Shown: piece by piece, positions 11,261 to 20,219 of the stretch
Layout: the number at the start of each line of letters is the position of its first letter
Numbering within the stretch: the stretch's first letter is position 1
Assembly: GCA_963555705.1 (NCBI GenBank)
Contig: OY743172.1
Span: forward strand, 22,753,446-22,817,445
Origin: Ligustrum vulgare
Lineage: Eukaryota; Streptophyta; Magnoliopsida; Lamiales; Oleaceae
Direction: 5' to 3'
Length of the DNA: 64,000 bases
Program-made: the position numbers and the translations under genes
The notes under the pieces: model-generated
The model's database searches: none
The model's input: only the letters and a program-made list of their open reading frames with translations
Told to the model about the DNA's origin: nothing

Positions 11261-11373
11261 CCGGGCTAGTTGAAAGATAGAACCAACTTGAGCACTCAGT
11301 TTGTGAGAAACCCAAGAAATTTTCTGTCTTGAAAAAATTCTCATACCAATCCTGTTTCAATCTTCATATTATC

Positions 11374-11379
11374 AATAAA
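11374..11379 (+). terminator. Viral poly(A) signal AATAAA
   Basis: AATAAA sits about 125 bases downstream of the TATA box. Caulimovirid RNAs carry their poly(A) signal inside the leader so that the pregenomic RNA is terminally redundant, and this spacing fits that plan. Confidence 0.6.
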
Positions 11380-11625
11380 ATCTCAATCCACTTATCAAAT
11401 TATGATGAGTTTCTAAATTCTTGTCTTATAAATCCTATTTCTAAAAAGAAGATATATTATTAAGAAAACTACCTACACTCTGTCCTAAAATATTTTCCAT
11501 CTAAAACGTTATACAGTGAAGGCATCCAGGTTTAACTAATAACCCGTGAAGGCAGGAAGCCATTGAAGGGTGTGGAGCAGAAACCTATAAGCCTGAAGGC
11601 CACTAACAATATAAGGAAAATACAA
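11380..11625 (+). other. Leader-like region of the pararetrovirus
   Basis: Non-coding stretch after the poly(A) signal with short related phrases (GTGAAGGCA at 11516 and 11547, CCTGAAGGCC at 11592) that may fold. It ends abruptly at about 11625-11630, where a coding-like segment begins without a start codon, suggesting a rearrangement junction. Confidence 0.4.
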
Positions 11626-11630
11626 AGGTA

Positions 11631-12055
11631 TTGAGAACAGGAAAAGATGGTAGTATTCTTAATATATCAATCTTTACGGAATTAGGAGGAAGAAGAGTCT
11701 TTAACATGACAGAATTCAGGATTATTAAATTTAATTATCAAAACAGTCCTTATAATGATGAATACCATAGCATAATTGAACCTTTATTCATAAACAGTTT
11801 ACTAGACCTAATAATGAAATAAAAAAGTTATATCATGTATATATGCCATGTTTGTTAGTTATCTTTCCAACATTAAAAAGAATATTAGGATTAGAAATTA
11901 CAAAATCAATTATTTATTTCTGGCTTGATAGTGATAATACTGAAATAAATAATGAATTATATTTAGGATATGTGTTTAGTAGTGATAATGATTATGACCC
12001 TGTAATAGATTATGACAGTGATGGAAGAGATGAATCTTTCTTTACCAGTCTTTGA
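11631..12055 (+). pseudogene. Second-cluster ORF A of the pararetrovirus region, start missing and frameshifted
   Basis: A coding-like frame begins directly at the presumed junction with no ATG (contains FTELGGRRVFNMTEFRII) and stops at 11820. A neighbouring frame open from about 11790 continues to TGA at 12053-12055 and includes an acidic tail rich in Asp. Composition matches the viral ORFs upstream. I do not recognise the family. Confidence 0.4.
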
Positions 12056-12236
12056 AAATCTTAATATCATGAATAATAGTAATTATATCATGAAAAAATC
12101 CAGAACTAAAAGAGGCCCATATAAAGTTCAAAAGCATATCAAAAGTAAAAAAAGTATTGAATATGAAAATGAAATTGATAAAATAGGATACCAAGAGCAA
12201 CTCTACGCATCACAAGAGTTATTAAAAAAGTTTTAA
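12012..12236 (+). CDS. Second-cluster ORF B (74 aa, basic, unknown)
   Basis: Overlaps the end of ORF A by 44 bases in another frame, the dense packing seen in the first small-ORF cluster. Its middle is strongly basic (KKSRTKRGPYKVQKHIKSKK), which could bind nucleic acid or act as a nuclear signal. Intact, no known family. Confidence 0.4.
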   Translation: MTVMEEMNLSLPVFENLNIMNNSNYIMKKSRTKRGPYKVQKHIKSKKSIEYENEIDKIGYQEQLYASQELLKKF

Positions 12237-12282
12237 ATAAAATTTGATAGAAAACTTTGCTAGAGGTACTGTAAGATCTATA

Positions 12283-12447
12283 ATGATACAAGATATTCAA
12301 GATATAATTGATAAATTAGAAAAGAGAAAGAAAAGTATTTCAAAATATAATATACCATTTGAACCAAGCATTGATATAATGGCTGATATAGATATTATCA
12401 ATTCCCAAACACTGATAGAGTTTGAAAAATTACTTGAAATTTTATAA
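12283..12447 (+). CDS. Second-cluster ORF C (about 54 aa, unknown)
   Basis: The first ATG of this frame is at 12283. The product is a short helical peptide rich in Ile, Asp and Lys (IQDIIDKLEKRKKSISKY). No motif recognised. It may be a remnant of a longer ORF, since the frame is open upstream to 12244. Confidence 0.35.
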   Translation: MIQDIQDIIDKLEKRKKSISKYNIPFEPSIDIMADIDIINSQTLIEFEKLLEIL

Positions 12448-12469
12448 ATTATTTATCTTTGTATTTATA

Positions 12470-12688
12470 ATGCCTGGATATACTATTGAAGGATTAGACA
12501 ATTTGTTAGATAGGATAATGGAAAAAATAGATAACATTACATCTCAATTAATAGATATTGATGAATCAACTGAACAATATTATATACTTTTAGAAAATCA
12601 TGATCAATACATTATAGATTATTCTGATATATTACAACTTACAATATATTTAGAAAATAAAATAATAACAAATACAATCCAAACCTAA
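12470..12688 (+). CDS. Second-cluster ORF D (72 aa), first of a tandem ORF pair
   Basis: I chose the ATG at 12470 over an upstream in-frame ATG because the product then begins MPGYTIEGLDNLL, exactly as the next ORF does. It is a helical acidic protein. Separated from its twin only by its own TAA. Function unknown. Confidence 0.5.
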   Translation: MPGYTIEGLDNLLDRIMEKIDNITSQLIDIDESTEQYYILLENHDQYIIDYSDILQLTIYLENKIITNTIQT

Positions 12689-12859
12689 ATGCCAGGGTAT
12701 ACAATAGAAGGACTAGATAATCTTTTAGAAAAATTAAGAGATAAAATGGAAGATATTAAACATCAAATGAAAAATGAAAATATATCTTCTGAAAAATATA
12801 ATAAACTTTTAGAAAAATACGAACAATATGTTGCAGATTATTGTATTTTACTAAACTAA
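12689..12859 (+). CDS. Second-cluster ORF D' (56 aa), tandem copy of ORF D
   Basis: Begins immediately after the TAA of ORF D in the same frame. The two proteins share MPGYTIEGLDNLL, then an alignable pattern of helices ending in a YEQYVADY / HDQYIIDY block. A clear gene duplication within the viral block, diverged at roughly half of the positions, so not recent. Intact frame. Confidence 0.55.
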   Translation: MPGYTIEGLDNLLEKLRDKMEDIKHQMKNENISSEKYNKLLEKYEQYVADYCILLN

Positions 12860-12913
12860 AGAATGGAATTATACCAGAAAATTTTGTATAATAATTTACC
12901 AACCCAATAATCT

Positions 12914-13324
12914 ATGAATACTTTACAAACATCAACATCTAATAACTATGATTATAAACTACATTTAGATAATAAAGAAATTTCATTTTTATCAACTATT
13001 GTTGAAAAATCTAAAAATATACATTCTGTTGGACAATCTAAACTAAAAGAGATATACGAAGATATTGATTATGCAATCCTAAATAGAATAGAATTTAATT
13101 CTGTTGAAACGATAAAGAATATAAATACGGTTCTTAAAATTATAGAAGAATACGAAGATATAAAAGAAGAAGTATCAGAATGAATAACGTTAGGGTATAT
13201 AACTAAAAAAGATCATCCTAAATCTTTTGAAAATTTATTACAATATAGAACATTTTTAGAAGAACTTAAAAGATTAAAAAATATAAATATAACCAGAAAC
13301 ACTGAATTAAATCAACCTGACTAA
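12914..13324 (+). pseudogene. Second-cluster ORF E with one internal stop
   Basis: ATG at 12914; TGA at 13181-13183; the same frame then remains open to TAA at 13322-13324 with unchanged composition, so the TGA is probably a lesion. About 135 codons. Helical, charged, no recognised domain. It is the last coding-like segment of the element; the sequence after it loses coding character. Confidence 0.45.
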
Positions 13325-14067
13325 GTTCGGGGATATACCCTGCAAATTAAACAGTCATTTTCATTAAGGATAATTTTGACATTTCAACGGATGAGTCTAT
13401 TTTACTAAACTTATTACATATCAAACTCATTTAACTAAAAACCCCTCTTTTTCATTATGGGTATTATAGACAAAAGCAAATTAGATGTGGAGACATTATT
13501 GCCAATTAAAAGTTTTCCACACATCCATACTTTTATATATTAGTGATAGTGATGATAGTGATAGTGATGATTAGTGATAGTGATTGATAAATTGCTTGAT
13601 AAGTAAGTTAATTGTTTGATATCAAGATAAATTAGAGCTTGTTTGAAAATGGTAAAATTTATATCATAACTTTTCAAACTCAAACTCAAACATCCATTCT
13701 TAGTCAATCCTACCATTTTTTATTTTTCAAATATTTTAAAACCACACATCTATAAAAAAAATTAAAAAAAATACAAAAATCAAACTTTTCACATTACCAA
13801 ACAAGCTTTTATTAAACTTTTTAAATTTTTATAAGAGAGAAAAAAAAAAATTGTTCAAGTATTCTACTGCCTCATTATGGCTACCCATCTAAATACAATC
13901 TATCAGATACCTTGAACCTCGACAAAATCACATGGAAAAGGATTCTTTTCTACTTTAAAAAGATTCCACACTAGAAAACATATTCTGGCCATTATAGAAG
14001 AAAACCTGCAAAAGGGAAATATCTTTGCCCGCATACTTAATTCAGTTTCCTCAATCATTTCGGGGAT
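13325..14067. other. Intergenic stretch with AGTGAT minisatellite and a small MITE-like repeat
   Basis: 13535-13590 is a run of AGTGAT/GATGAT units. 13634-13808 has inverted ends (AGCTTGTTTGAAAATGG on the left; ACCAAACAAGCTT on the right) and an internal ACCACACATCT phrase, suggesting a non-autonomous element related to the MITE swarm at 46-50 kb. No gene seen. Confidence 0.5.
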
Positions 14068-14387
14068 TTAGGGGTCGTTCTCTTTATGTTTCGATTTTGG
14101 ATTTTGAGTTTTGAATTTTGGATTTTGGTTGTTTATTTTGGGATTGTTGAAAACATGTTCTCTTTGTAATTTTGGAAAACTGTTTTCAAAAATAGAAAAC
14201 TGAAAATGCGTTTACTTTGTAATTTTTTGATACATTTATTTTGTAATATTTTATATGTAAAAAATGATTGATTTGTTGAATATCATTAATTTTAATGTTA
14301 ATAAATCAGTTAGTTCTCTATGTCAATAAATTCATTATTAATATTGTTTCAGCTAAACAAAAATTTAACCACATACCAACAAAAACT

Positions 14388-14459
14388 TAACATGAATCTA
14401 TATATAATGACAAAATAACATAAGAACTTCAAGTGAAGGAAGTGTCTCACATTTACAAA

Positions 14460-14516
<57 letters not shown>

Positions 14517-15060
14517 TTACAAAAAAAAAAAAAAGATTTTTTTTTTAAACATGGATCTATATAATAACAAAATAACATAAAAACTTCAGGTGAAGGAAGT
14601 GTCTCACTTTTACAAAAAAAATAAAATAATAAATAAATAAAATAAAATAAATAAAAATCTTAAAATGGATCTATATATAATGACAAAATAATATAAGAAC
14701 TTCAAGTAAATGAAGTGTATCACTTTTACAAAAAAAAAAAAAAAATCTTTACATGATCTATATATAATGACAAAATAATATAAGAATTTCAAGTGAAGGA
14801 AGTATCTCTCACTTTTACAAAATAATAATAATAATAATAATAATTTATAAAAAAAAAAATCTTAACATGGATCTATATATAATGAAAAAATAACATAAGA
14901 ATTTCAAGTGAAAGAAGTGTCTCACATTTTAAAATAATAATAAATAAAAAATTACAAAAAAAATATATTAACATGGATCTATATATAATGGCAAAATAAT
15001 ATAAGAATTTCAAGTGAAGGAAATGTCTCACATTTACAACAAAAATAAAATAAAATATCA
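14388..15060. repeat. Six-copy minisatellite inside the Harbinger derivative
   Basis: Units begin with CATGGATCTATATATAATG at about 14390, 14549, 14664, 14752, 14866 and 14971. Each continues AAATAA.ATAAGAA.TTCAAGTGAAGGAAGTGTCTCAC and ends in a variable A/AAT-rich tract. Unit length varies from about 90 to 160 bases owing to that tract. Confidence 0.85.
14463..14513. repeat. (AAT)n microsatellite
   Basis: About 17 uninterrupted AAT units at the end of the first minisatellite unit. Confidence 0.9.
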
Positions 15061-15260
15061 AAACGTGCGTTTTGTTCGTTTTGGACTTTTAACACAAAAT
15101 ATCCAAAACGTAATAAACTCGTTTTGAGTTTCCTTTGTAATTTTTTTGGTGTTTTGGAAAACTCGTTTCTGAAAATGGGCAAAGTGAACGCATTTTCGAT
15201 ATTTTCAAAAATCGAAAATTCAAAACGGACTCAAAACAGTAAAGAGAACGGGACCTTAAA

Positions 15261-15513
15261 CTTTTGGACACATTAAGGATTGTGAAACCTCAAAATGCAA
15301 AAAAAAAAAATTTGTAGGAACATGCAATTAACATTTTGAGCACAAGAAAAATGTTTTGGACTATAAACTAAGTGGCGAAGATATATTTAAACTTTTGGAC
15401 ACATTAAGGATTGTGAAACCTCAAAATGCAAGAATTTTTTGTTAGGAACATGCAATTAACATTTTGAGCACAAGAAAAATGTTTTGGACTATAAACTAAG
15501 TGGCGAAGATATT
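15261..15513. repeat. Tandem duplication of about 131 bp
   Basis: CTTTTGGACACATTAAGG begins at 15261 and again at 15392. Both units end with ACTAAGTGGCGAAGATAT and differ by a few bases and an A-run length change. It directly abuts the Harbinger derivative's right end. Confidence 0.85.
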
Positions 15514-16030
15514 ACTAATACTACAAAGCATGTTTGGCTAAATTTAAAAGTTTTTTCGGTGTGTTAAAATACCGAGAAATTTTTTAAAATGTAATAATAA
15601 AAAGTTACTGAGTCATCTATTTCACATAAATAAACAAAACAATTGATAGGAAGACATTAATAAATAAGAAATGAAGATAAGAAAACATCTTAAATCCATA
15701 TCTCTATATTTGTTGAACATCTTCCAGGAATAATTCAACCCAATCATGACAAAAATTGATCATTTCATTTACAGTCCAACATGTCTATTTTCTCCATTGT
15801 TATACAGCCTTAATTTAATAACTCCATCACATCTCCTATTAATAAGTTACAAGCTCCCAACCACCCCCAGATTTCCTCTTTCTGGAGAAATCCCGAGGCT
15901 AGAATCTGACCTACTACATTGGCATCGGTTGGTTTGAGGAATTTTCAAGAGAGTGAGAAAAGTCCCTGAAGGAGACAAACAAGCACATTTACATTTGTTT
16001 ATCATTGAAAAGAAGTAAGAAAATAGTTCG
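15514..16030. other. Intergenic/3' flank of the RINGv-family remnant
   Basis: No convincing exon is seen. A candidate acceptor and GC-richer stretch at about 15860-15985 (minus strand) could hold the last exon of the remnant, but I cannot recognise its product. Confidence 0.3.
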
Positions 16031-16036
16031 GTTCAC

Positions 16037-16943
16037 CTGTTGTCGACGACATATGATAGAAGTCGCGGATTTCAGTATTATGCAGAGTGGTTGAATAATT
16101 CCAGCAATTCTTAACAGTAATAGTTGTCATGTGCAAAAAGATAAATAAGAAACTTTTAGGTGTAGCTGTATAAAATTTGGACTTAACAATTTCAATTAGC
16201 TAGTATCCTACCATGATCAATGAGAACGAATAGTTCCTAGTTCGACTGACAATGATGGGAAGAGTATGCCTCAAGATTATAAGGATCATAAGCTGTAGAG
16301 AAGAAAATCATTAAATGAAAAAACACTAATGTAAGTAGCAGGTATCTTTACTCAGTCTAATAGTTGTGAATAGTTATTATACCATGTTTATCTTGAATAA
16401 CTTTTTTGAAAGTTTCAATCAAGTATAAGAACACAAGCCAACGTGATAAATGAAATATGCTTGCAATATCAGTCGAGCACAGAGAGGCCCACCCACCACT
16501 TGGCGGGTGGGCATTCGTTGACAGGCGGGGCCCACCGACAACACCCCCAATAGGGGGTGCCACTGGGCACTATATAATTTCCACGGTCGAGCAAGTTCAT
16601 CAATCCATTAATTTTATTTTTAGTTTGATATCTCACATCTTTCATCTATCTGTATAAACCTCTCAGATCAATTAAATTAAATGCATATAATTCTTGACTA
16701 AAAATATCTTATCTTAAATCCTAAATGCCAGTTAAAGAACTTAAATCTAAATCTTTCTGTAGTGCAATGAGAGAGTGAGACAGATAGATTAAAATTATGG
16801 CAATTGAACGACGGCAGATTATACTTCTTGATTTAGGAATTTCATATTCATCATAGTGAGAATCTTGGAAATTGCTATCCATTGAAACTTTTGTTACAAA
16901 GCGAGGATTAGCTGAGTCCCTTCTGGTTATTTGCCAATTTCCC
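16037..16943 (-). pseudogene. RINGv-family (MARCH-like) membrane protein, three exons with damaged splice sites
   Basis: Three minus-strand segments match, in order, the C-terminal half of plant RINGv/DUF3675 proteins, membrane E3 ubiquitin ligases. Exon at 16793-16943 (after acceptor CAG) encodes GNWQITRRD ... then SRSIICRRSIAII. Exon at 16212-16292 (acceptor CTACAG, donor GTAGGA) encodes LMILIILRHTLPIIVSRTRN, the first membrane segment. Exon at 16037-16123 (donor GTGAAC) encodes LLLRIAGII ... CRRQQ, the second membrane segment. The expected donor after AII reads TT instead of GT, and the expected acceptor before LLLL reads AA instead of AG. The RINGv zinc domain itself is not found nearby. 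Probably a pseudogene; mis-splicing via other sites remains possible. Confidence 0.6.
16482..16570. repeat. GC-rich palindromic block inside an intron of the RINGv remnant
   Basis: Two strong hairpins lie side by side: CCCACCC...GGGTGGG (about 16489-16510) and CACCCCCAATAGGGGGTG (about 16542-16559), with GGCCCAC phrases repeated. This is sharply different from the AT-rich surroundings and resembles a small MITE. Confidence 0.55.
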
Positions 16944-17284
16944 CTGATATAACAATCAAGTGAACAGAAGAAAAAAATAAAAAAATAAAGAGAAATTATT
17001 AACTACTCCCTCCTTCCCGCGAAGATAATCCACTATTCTTTTTTCTTCCGTCCCGTAAAGATAGTCCACTTACCTTATTGAGGTGTATTAATTTTTTTTT
17101 GGCAATAATACCCCTACATAATGTTTTTTGGAATTAACCATTTTTCAATTAACGATAATATCAAAAACTGTTCCAATTCCCGGTCCGTTGAAAAATGCCA
17201 TTTCCACAAAAAATCTTGTGTCTTCTAAGTTGAAAACCAGTCCCTTCTCTCTCTATATATATCATCCATTCATTCTTTGTATAC

Positions 17285-17518
17285 TGTCAATTTTTTACTA
17301 CCATAGACACCGAACAGAAAGACAATGCAAATCTGGTGCATGAAACAGTGGACAATCGGATAACATCTACCACAACGGGTCATGGCTTCAACAAATCAGT
17401 GAGGCCGTTACTTGATTTGAATGCTCCACCAAAAGAAGATGGTTACATTTCAACGGTTCAAGAACATCAACGTGTTGTTTCTCAAATGATAAAAATCTAT
17501 CTTCCCAAATTCCACTAG
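17285..17518 (+). CDS. Uncertain small ORF inside the mariner element
   Basis: An open plus-strand frame ends at 17518 and reads with protein-like composition (contains LLDLNAPPKEDGYISTV). It lies between the left inverted repeat and the transposase 3' end. The DLNAPP phrase recalls the DLN start of the transposase on the other strand but is not a proven homologue. It may be a captured fragment or chance. Confidence 0.25.
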   Translation, partial: CQFFTTIDTEQKDNANLVHETVDNRITSTTTGHGFNKSVRPLLDLNAPPKEDGYISTVQEHQRVVSQMIKIYLPKFH

Positions 17519-17827
17519 TTTGCTTATATGTAATTCTTGCTATCGAAATTTTTATCATCGATTTTAATTCTTCCAACTGAAATTATGATTATGTATGACT
17601 TCAATTACAAATTCCATTAAATGGTAGATTAGACATATTTTGAACTAACAATATTTTGTATTACCAGCATGAATAAACCATTTGCAGAAGACTATAAACT
17701 AAAGCCCAAACAATTCTGCTACTTGAACCATAAGCAACATAATGACATTTATCTTGCATAACAAGCATAGTCACTTACACAGCATAATCATGCAACTGAA
17801 CCCCAAGTAATTATAACCAGAAAAATG

Positions 17828-19303
17828 TCACTGCCTAACCCTAGAAGCTTCTTTTGCATCGTTTAAAATCTGAGGGTCACATTCAATAGATTCTGGTAGC
17901 TGTCCATTTTTAATCAACTTTTGTTTGCCTATGTGTGGAATCTTATAATTATTGCCACCCAAATTTCTCATTACTTCAACCATGCATGATTGTAACGTCA
18001 AAAAAGCATTGTTTAATTAATCCTCAATCGGGAACACATCAAATGCCTTCTCCACAACTGTAACAAATTCGTCAATCGAAGTTGGAGCCTCTTGATGTTG
18101 AAGTGAATCAATAGCTCTAAAGAAACCAATATCCAAGACATTCAAATCCGGACTGTTTGGTGGTTGACAACATAAACGAATGTCGAATCCATCTTGTTTT
18201 GCAGCCTCAACAAAGTCGGGATCATTAACATCTAAATGTGGCTTTGCATTGTCTTGTTGTATGTAGATGGTGCTACCAGTAGATGATGGTCATTTCTCCT
18301 TTATTGATGGCAACAATTTCTCTAGGAAACAAGAGCGAATAACTTGTTTAGTGACAGACAAAATTGGTTTCGTCTCCAAAGTACCCGCTACACGTTTCTT
18401 ACTATTCCGCTTCGCTGGTTCATTGTAGACAAATGGCCATATTCCAATCTTCCCATTGAAATTTCTGTTGGAGATGGCATCGAAACGTGGACAAGCAACC
18501 GCAGCCAAGAACATTATTTTTACTATAAATCTCTTACTTTTACACGTGCGATATGACTCCGTTTCTTCCGGATGAAGATAATACTTTTGCGATGTCTTGG
18601 ACATATAAAACCACTTTTCATCAATATGAATATGATTGTGCATGTTAATAAACAATGGTTTAGGTTCAATTGTACCTTCGTCAATCATTGACAAGCAAAA
18701 ATCTAATCTTACTTTCTTGTTCTCGTTCGACAAATATGGTTTCACGGCATTTGAATGTGGCCGAATACATCCTTCCTCGATCCTTCTATGGACAGTTGAT
18801 TTTGGGATTCCCAAAGCCGTTGAAAAGGATCTTATATTTGTTCGACGACGAAATGGAATATCTTTCACGCGTTGTAAATTTAATTCCACTCTCTTGGGAC
18901 CAACCTTGTTCACAAGCTTCGAAGAGAAATCGGGTCCATCACAGCTTGTAATGGGAAAAGATTTTCCTTCATGCCAAATTCGGTAAACTGATTTTCTACA
19001 TATGGAAAAGGCGTTGGCAATTCTTGGAACAACTCCTCTTTGTAGCTTTCCATCACGACTCTTTTGAAGTAGAATTTCGAAAATAGCTCTCTTTGTTTGG
19101 CATGTAAGGTTTTTCTTTTTGTATCCACGACGACTAATATTCTCGAACATTGTTGTAGAATTGTTGAGGTTCTCTACATCTTCTGGGTATTGACTTAAAT
19201 CAAGCTGAGTGTTTTGTGGTGAATGTAAATTGATATCGCCGGGTGAGGAAACATTTTCCGGCATAATATTTAAATCAATAGAAGTAGATCGTGAAGTACT
19301 CAT
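17828..19303 (-). pseudogene. Mariner-like transposase (DD39D), two premature stops
   Basis: Single-exon frame from ATG at 19303 to TGA at 17828-17830, about 491 codons, the usual plant MLE length. The N-terminal half has helix-turn-helix-like segments (IANAFSICRKSVYRIW; GIPKSTVHRRIEEG). Catalytic triad: Asp in HIDEKWFYM; Asp in YIQQDNAKPH; and 39 residues further the Asp of NSPDLNVLD, i.e. DD39D. Breaks: TGA at 18290-18292, just before the second catalytic block, and a stop in the C-terminal part (about 18018). No frameshift is seen, so only two point changes separate it from an open frame. An upstream in-frame ATG at 19516 is less likely, because the conserved start is nearer the DLN block. 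Confidence 0.85.
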
Positions 19304-19650
19304 TTTTTTGCTTGTGGTTAACTTATCGTGTGTCTTTAAATCATTTTTCCAAAATTCAAATGAAAAAATGGATGATATGAATTGGTAAATAGAGGATTGA
19401 GCTTGTCGGATTAACCCATGAAAATTCGTGTAATGCCTTAAATAGCATTTCATAAAAATTGTGTAAACCGTGTAATCACTTGGAACAAAATTTAAATGCC
19501 ACATCAATATTTTCAAAACTTCTTTGATGAGTAAATAAGGGTATAATGGGAAAATTGTGTATTATATTTACTTTTTCAAGTACAATAAATACTATTTCTT
19601 AATCTGTGTGAAAAATGGAAGTGGAATATCTTCGCGGGGCGGAGGGAGTA

Positions 19651-19974
19651 CTATCTCCTTTATTATAAGAGAAATAATTTTTATTACTTTTTTTTTTGGG
19701 GATTATATTGGATAGAAATTGAATCCCATTAAAAACCTTGGTTCTAGCATTCAATTTGTTTTCTTTTTACTCCAAATACAGGCCTAGATCATTTGTATAG
19801 ACAAACTTTTTGTATACTAGGATCCAAAGTCAAGATAGATACAACCCAGATCCAACGCTAAGGTCCCTAAGAAATCACTTAATGGAAAAGAAGCGATCGT
19901 GATTAATGAGAATCCATCGTTCTGTCTCATAAGAAATTAAAAGTACCCACTGTTGATGAATTACTGTGCATTAT
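19651..19974. other. Remainder of the LOB gene intron between the mariner and Copia elements
   Basis: Non-coding; contains AT-rich sequence only. On the minus strand it follows directly after the LOB exon end at 19975 and is best read as intron sequence of that gene. Confidence 0.4.
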
Positions 19975-20000
19975 CTGTAACAACTTGATTATGTTGCTAG
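19975..20000 (-). pseudogene. LOB-domain gene exon 1, distal piece cut off by Copia
   Basis: Read across the Copia element using its 5-bp target duplication, the minus-strand frame of 33734-33980 continues here as ASNIIKLLQ, the conserved GAS block of LOB-domain proteins. LOB genes commonly have an intron at this point; here the next bases are AT rather than the expected GT donor. Confidence 0.75.
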
Positions 20001-20211
20001 CAGCAAGCTGAGATTTAATGAGCTAAGCTAGCTCTGATTATTTTGGGGAAGTAAAACTTAATTTCGTTCAAACAGAAAATGAGGCCCAGCTCAGTAGTTA
20101 TACAGCAAACAGAAAAATAAGACCCAATCACATATTGCCAACAAGGCAGGTAAAAAAAACGTGAAATAAGAAGTGTTCAGCAGCATAGCAGGAGCAGCAA
20201 GAATCGTAACA
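20001..20211 (-). repeat. Copia 3' LTR
   Basis: 211 bp; near-identical to 33520-33733. On the minus strand it begins TGTTACGATTC. Its outer terminal dinucleotide is altered relative to the other LTR. Confidence 0.9.
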
Positions 20212-20219
20212 TCCCCCCC

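Larger units (their letters stand above)
14071..15255. mobile_element. Non-autonomous PIF/Harbinger element (1.2 kb)
   Basis: The left end begins GGGGTCGTTCTCTTTATG and the right end is the reverse complement of GGTCCCGTTCTCTTTACTG. Both are flanked by TTA (14068-14070 and 15256-15258), the target duplication of PIF/Harbinger. The first ~270 bases closely match the left end of the transposase-bearing relic at 59586, so this is a deletion derivative of that family. The interior is replaced by a six-unit minisatellite. Non-coding. Confidence 0.8.
17006..19648 (-). mobile_element. Full-length mariner-like element (plant MLE)
   Basis: Terminal inverted repeats CTCCCTCCTTCCCGCGAAGA (left) and the reverse complement of CTCCCTCCGCCCCGCGAAGA (right) are flanked by TA (17004-17005 and 19649-19650), the mariner target duplication. 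Length 2643 bp. It carries one transposase gene on the minus strand, which has two nonsense codons. The ends are well kept, so the element could still respond to a transposase supplied elsewhere in the genome. Confidence 0.9.

Noticed and set aside
13541..13590. CRISPR-like or tRNA-like repeat
   Set aside because: Only a simple AGTGAT run; no spacers and no cloverleaf. No tRNA or rRNA gene was found in the window.
16357..16563. Minus-strand frame through the GC-rich hairpins
   Set aside because: It reads through palindromic repeat sequence and does not match the RINGv family between its exons.
18344..19000. Plus-strand frames over the mariner transposase
   Set aside because: They are antisense shadows of the well-supported minus-strand transposase.
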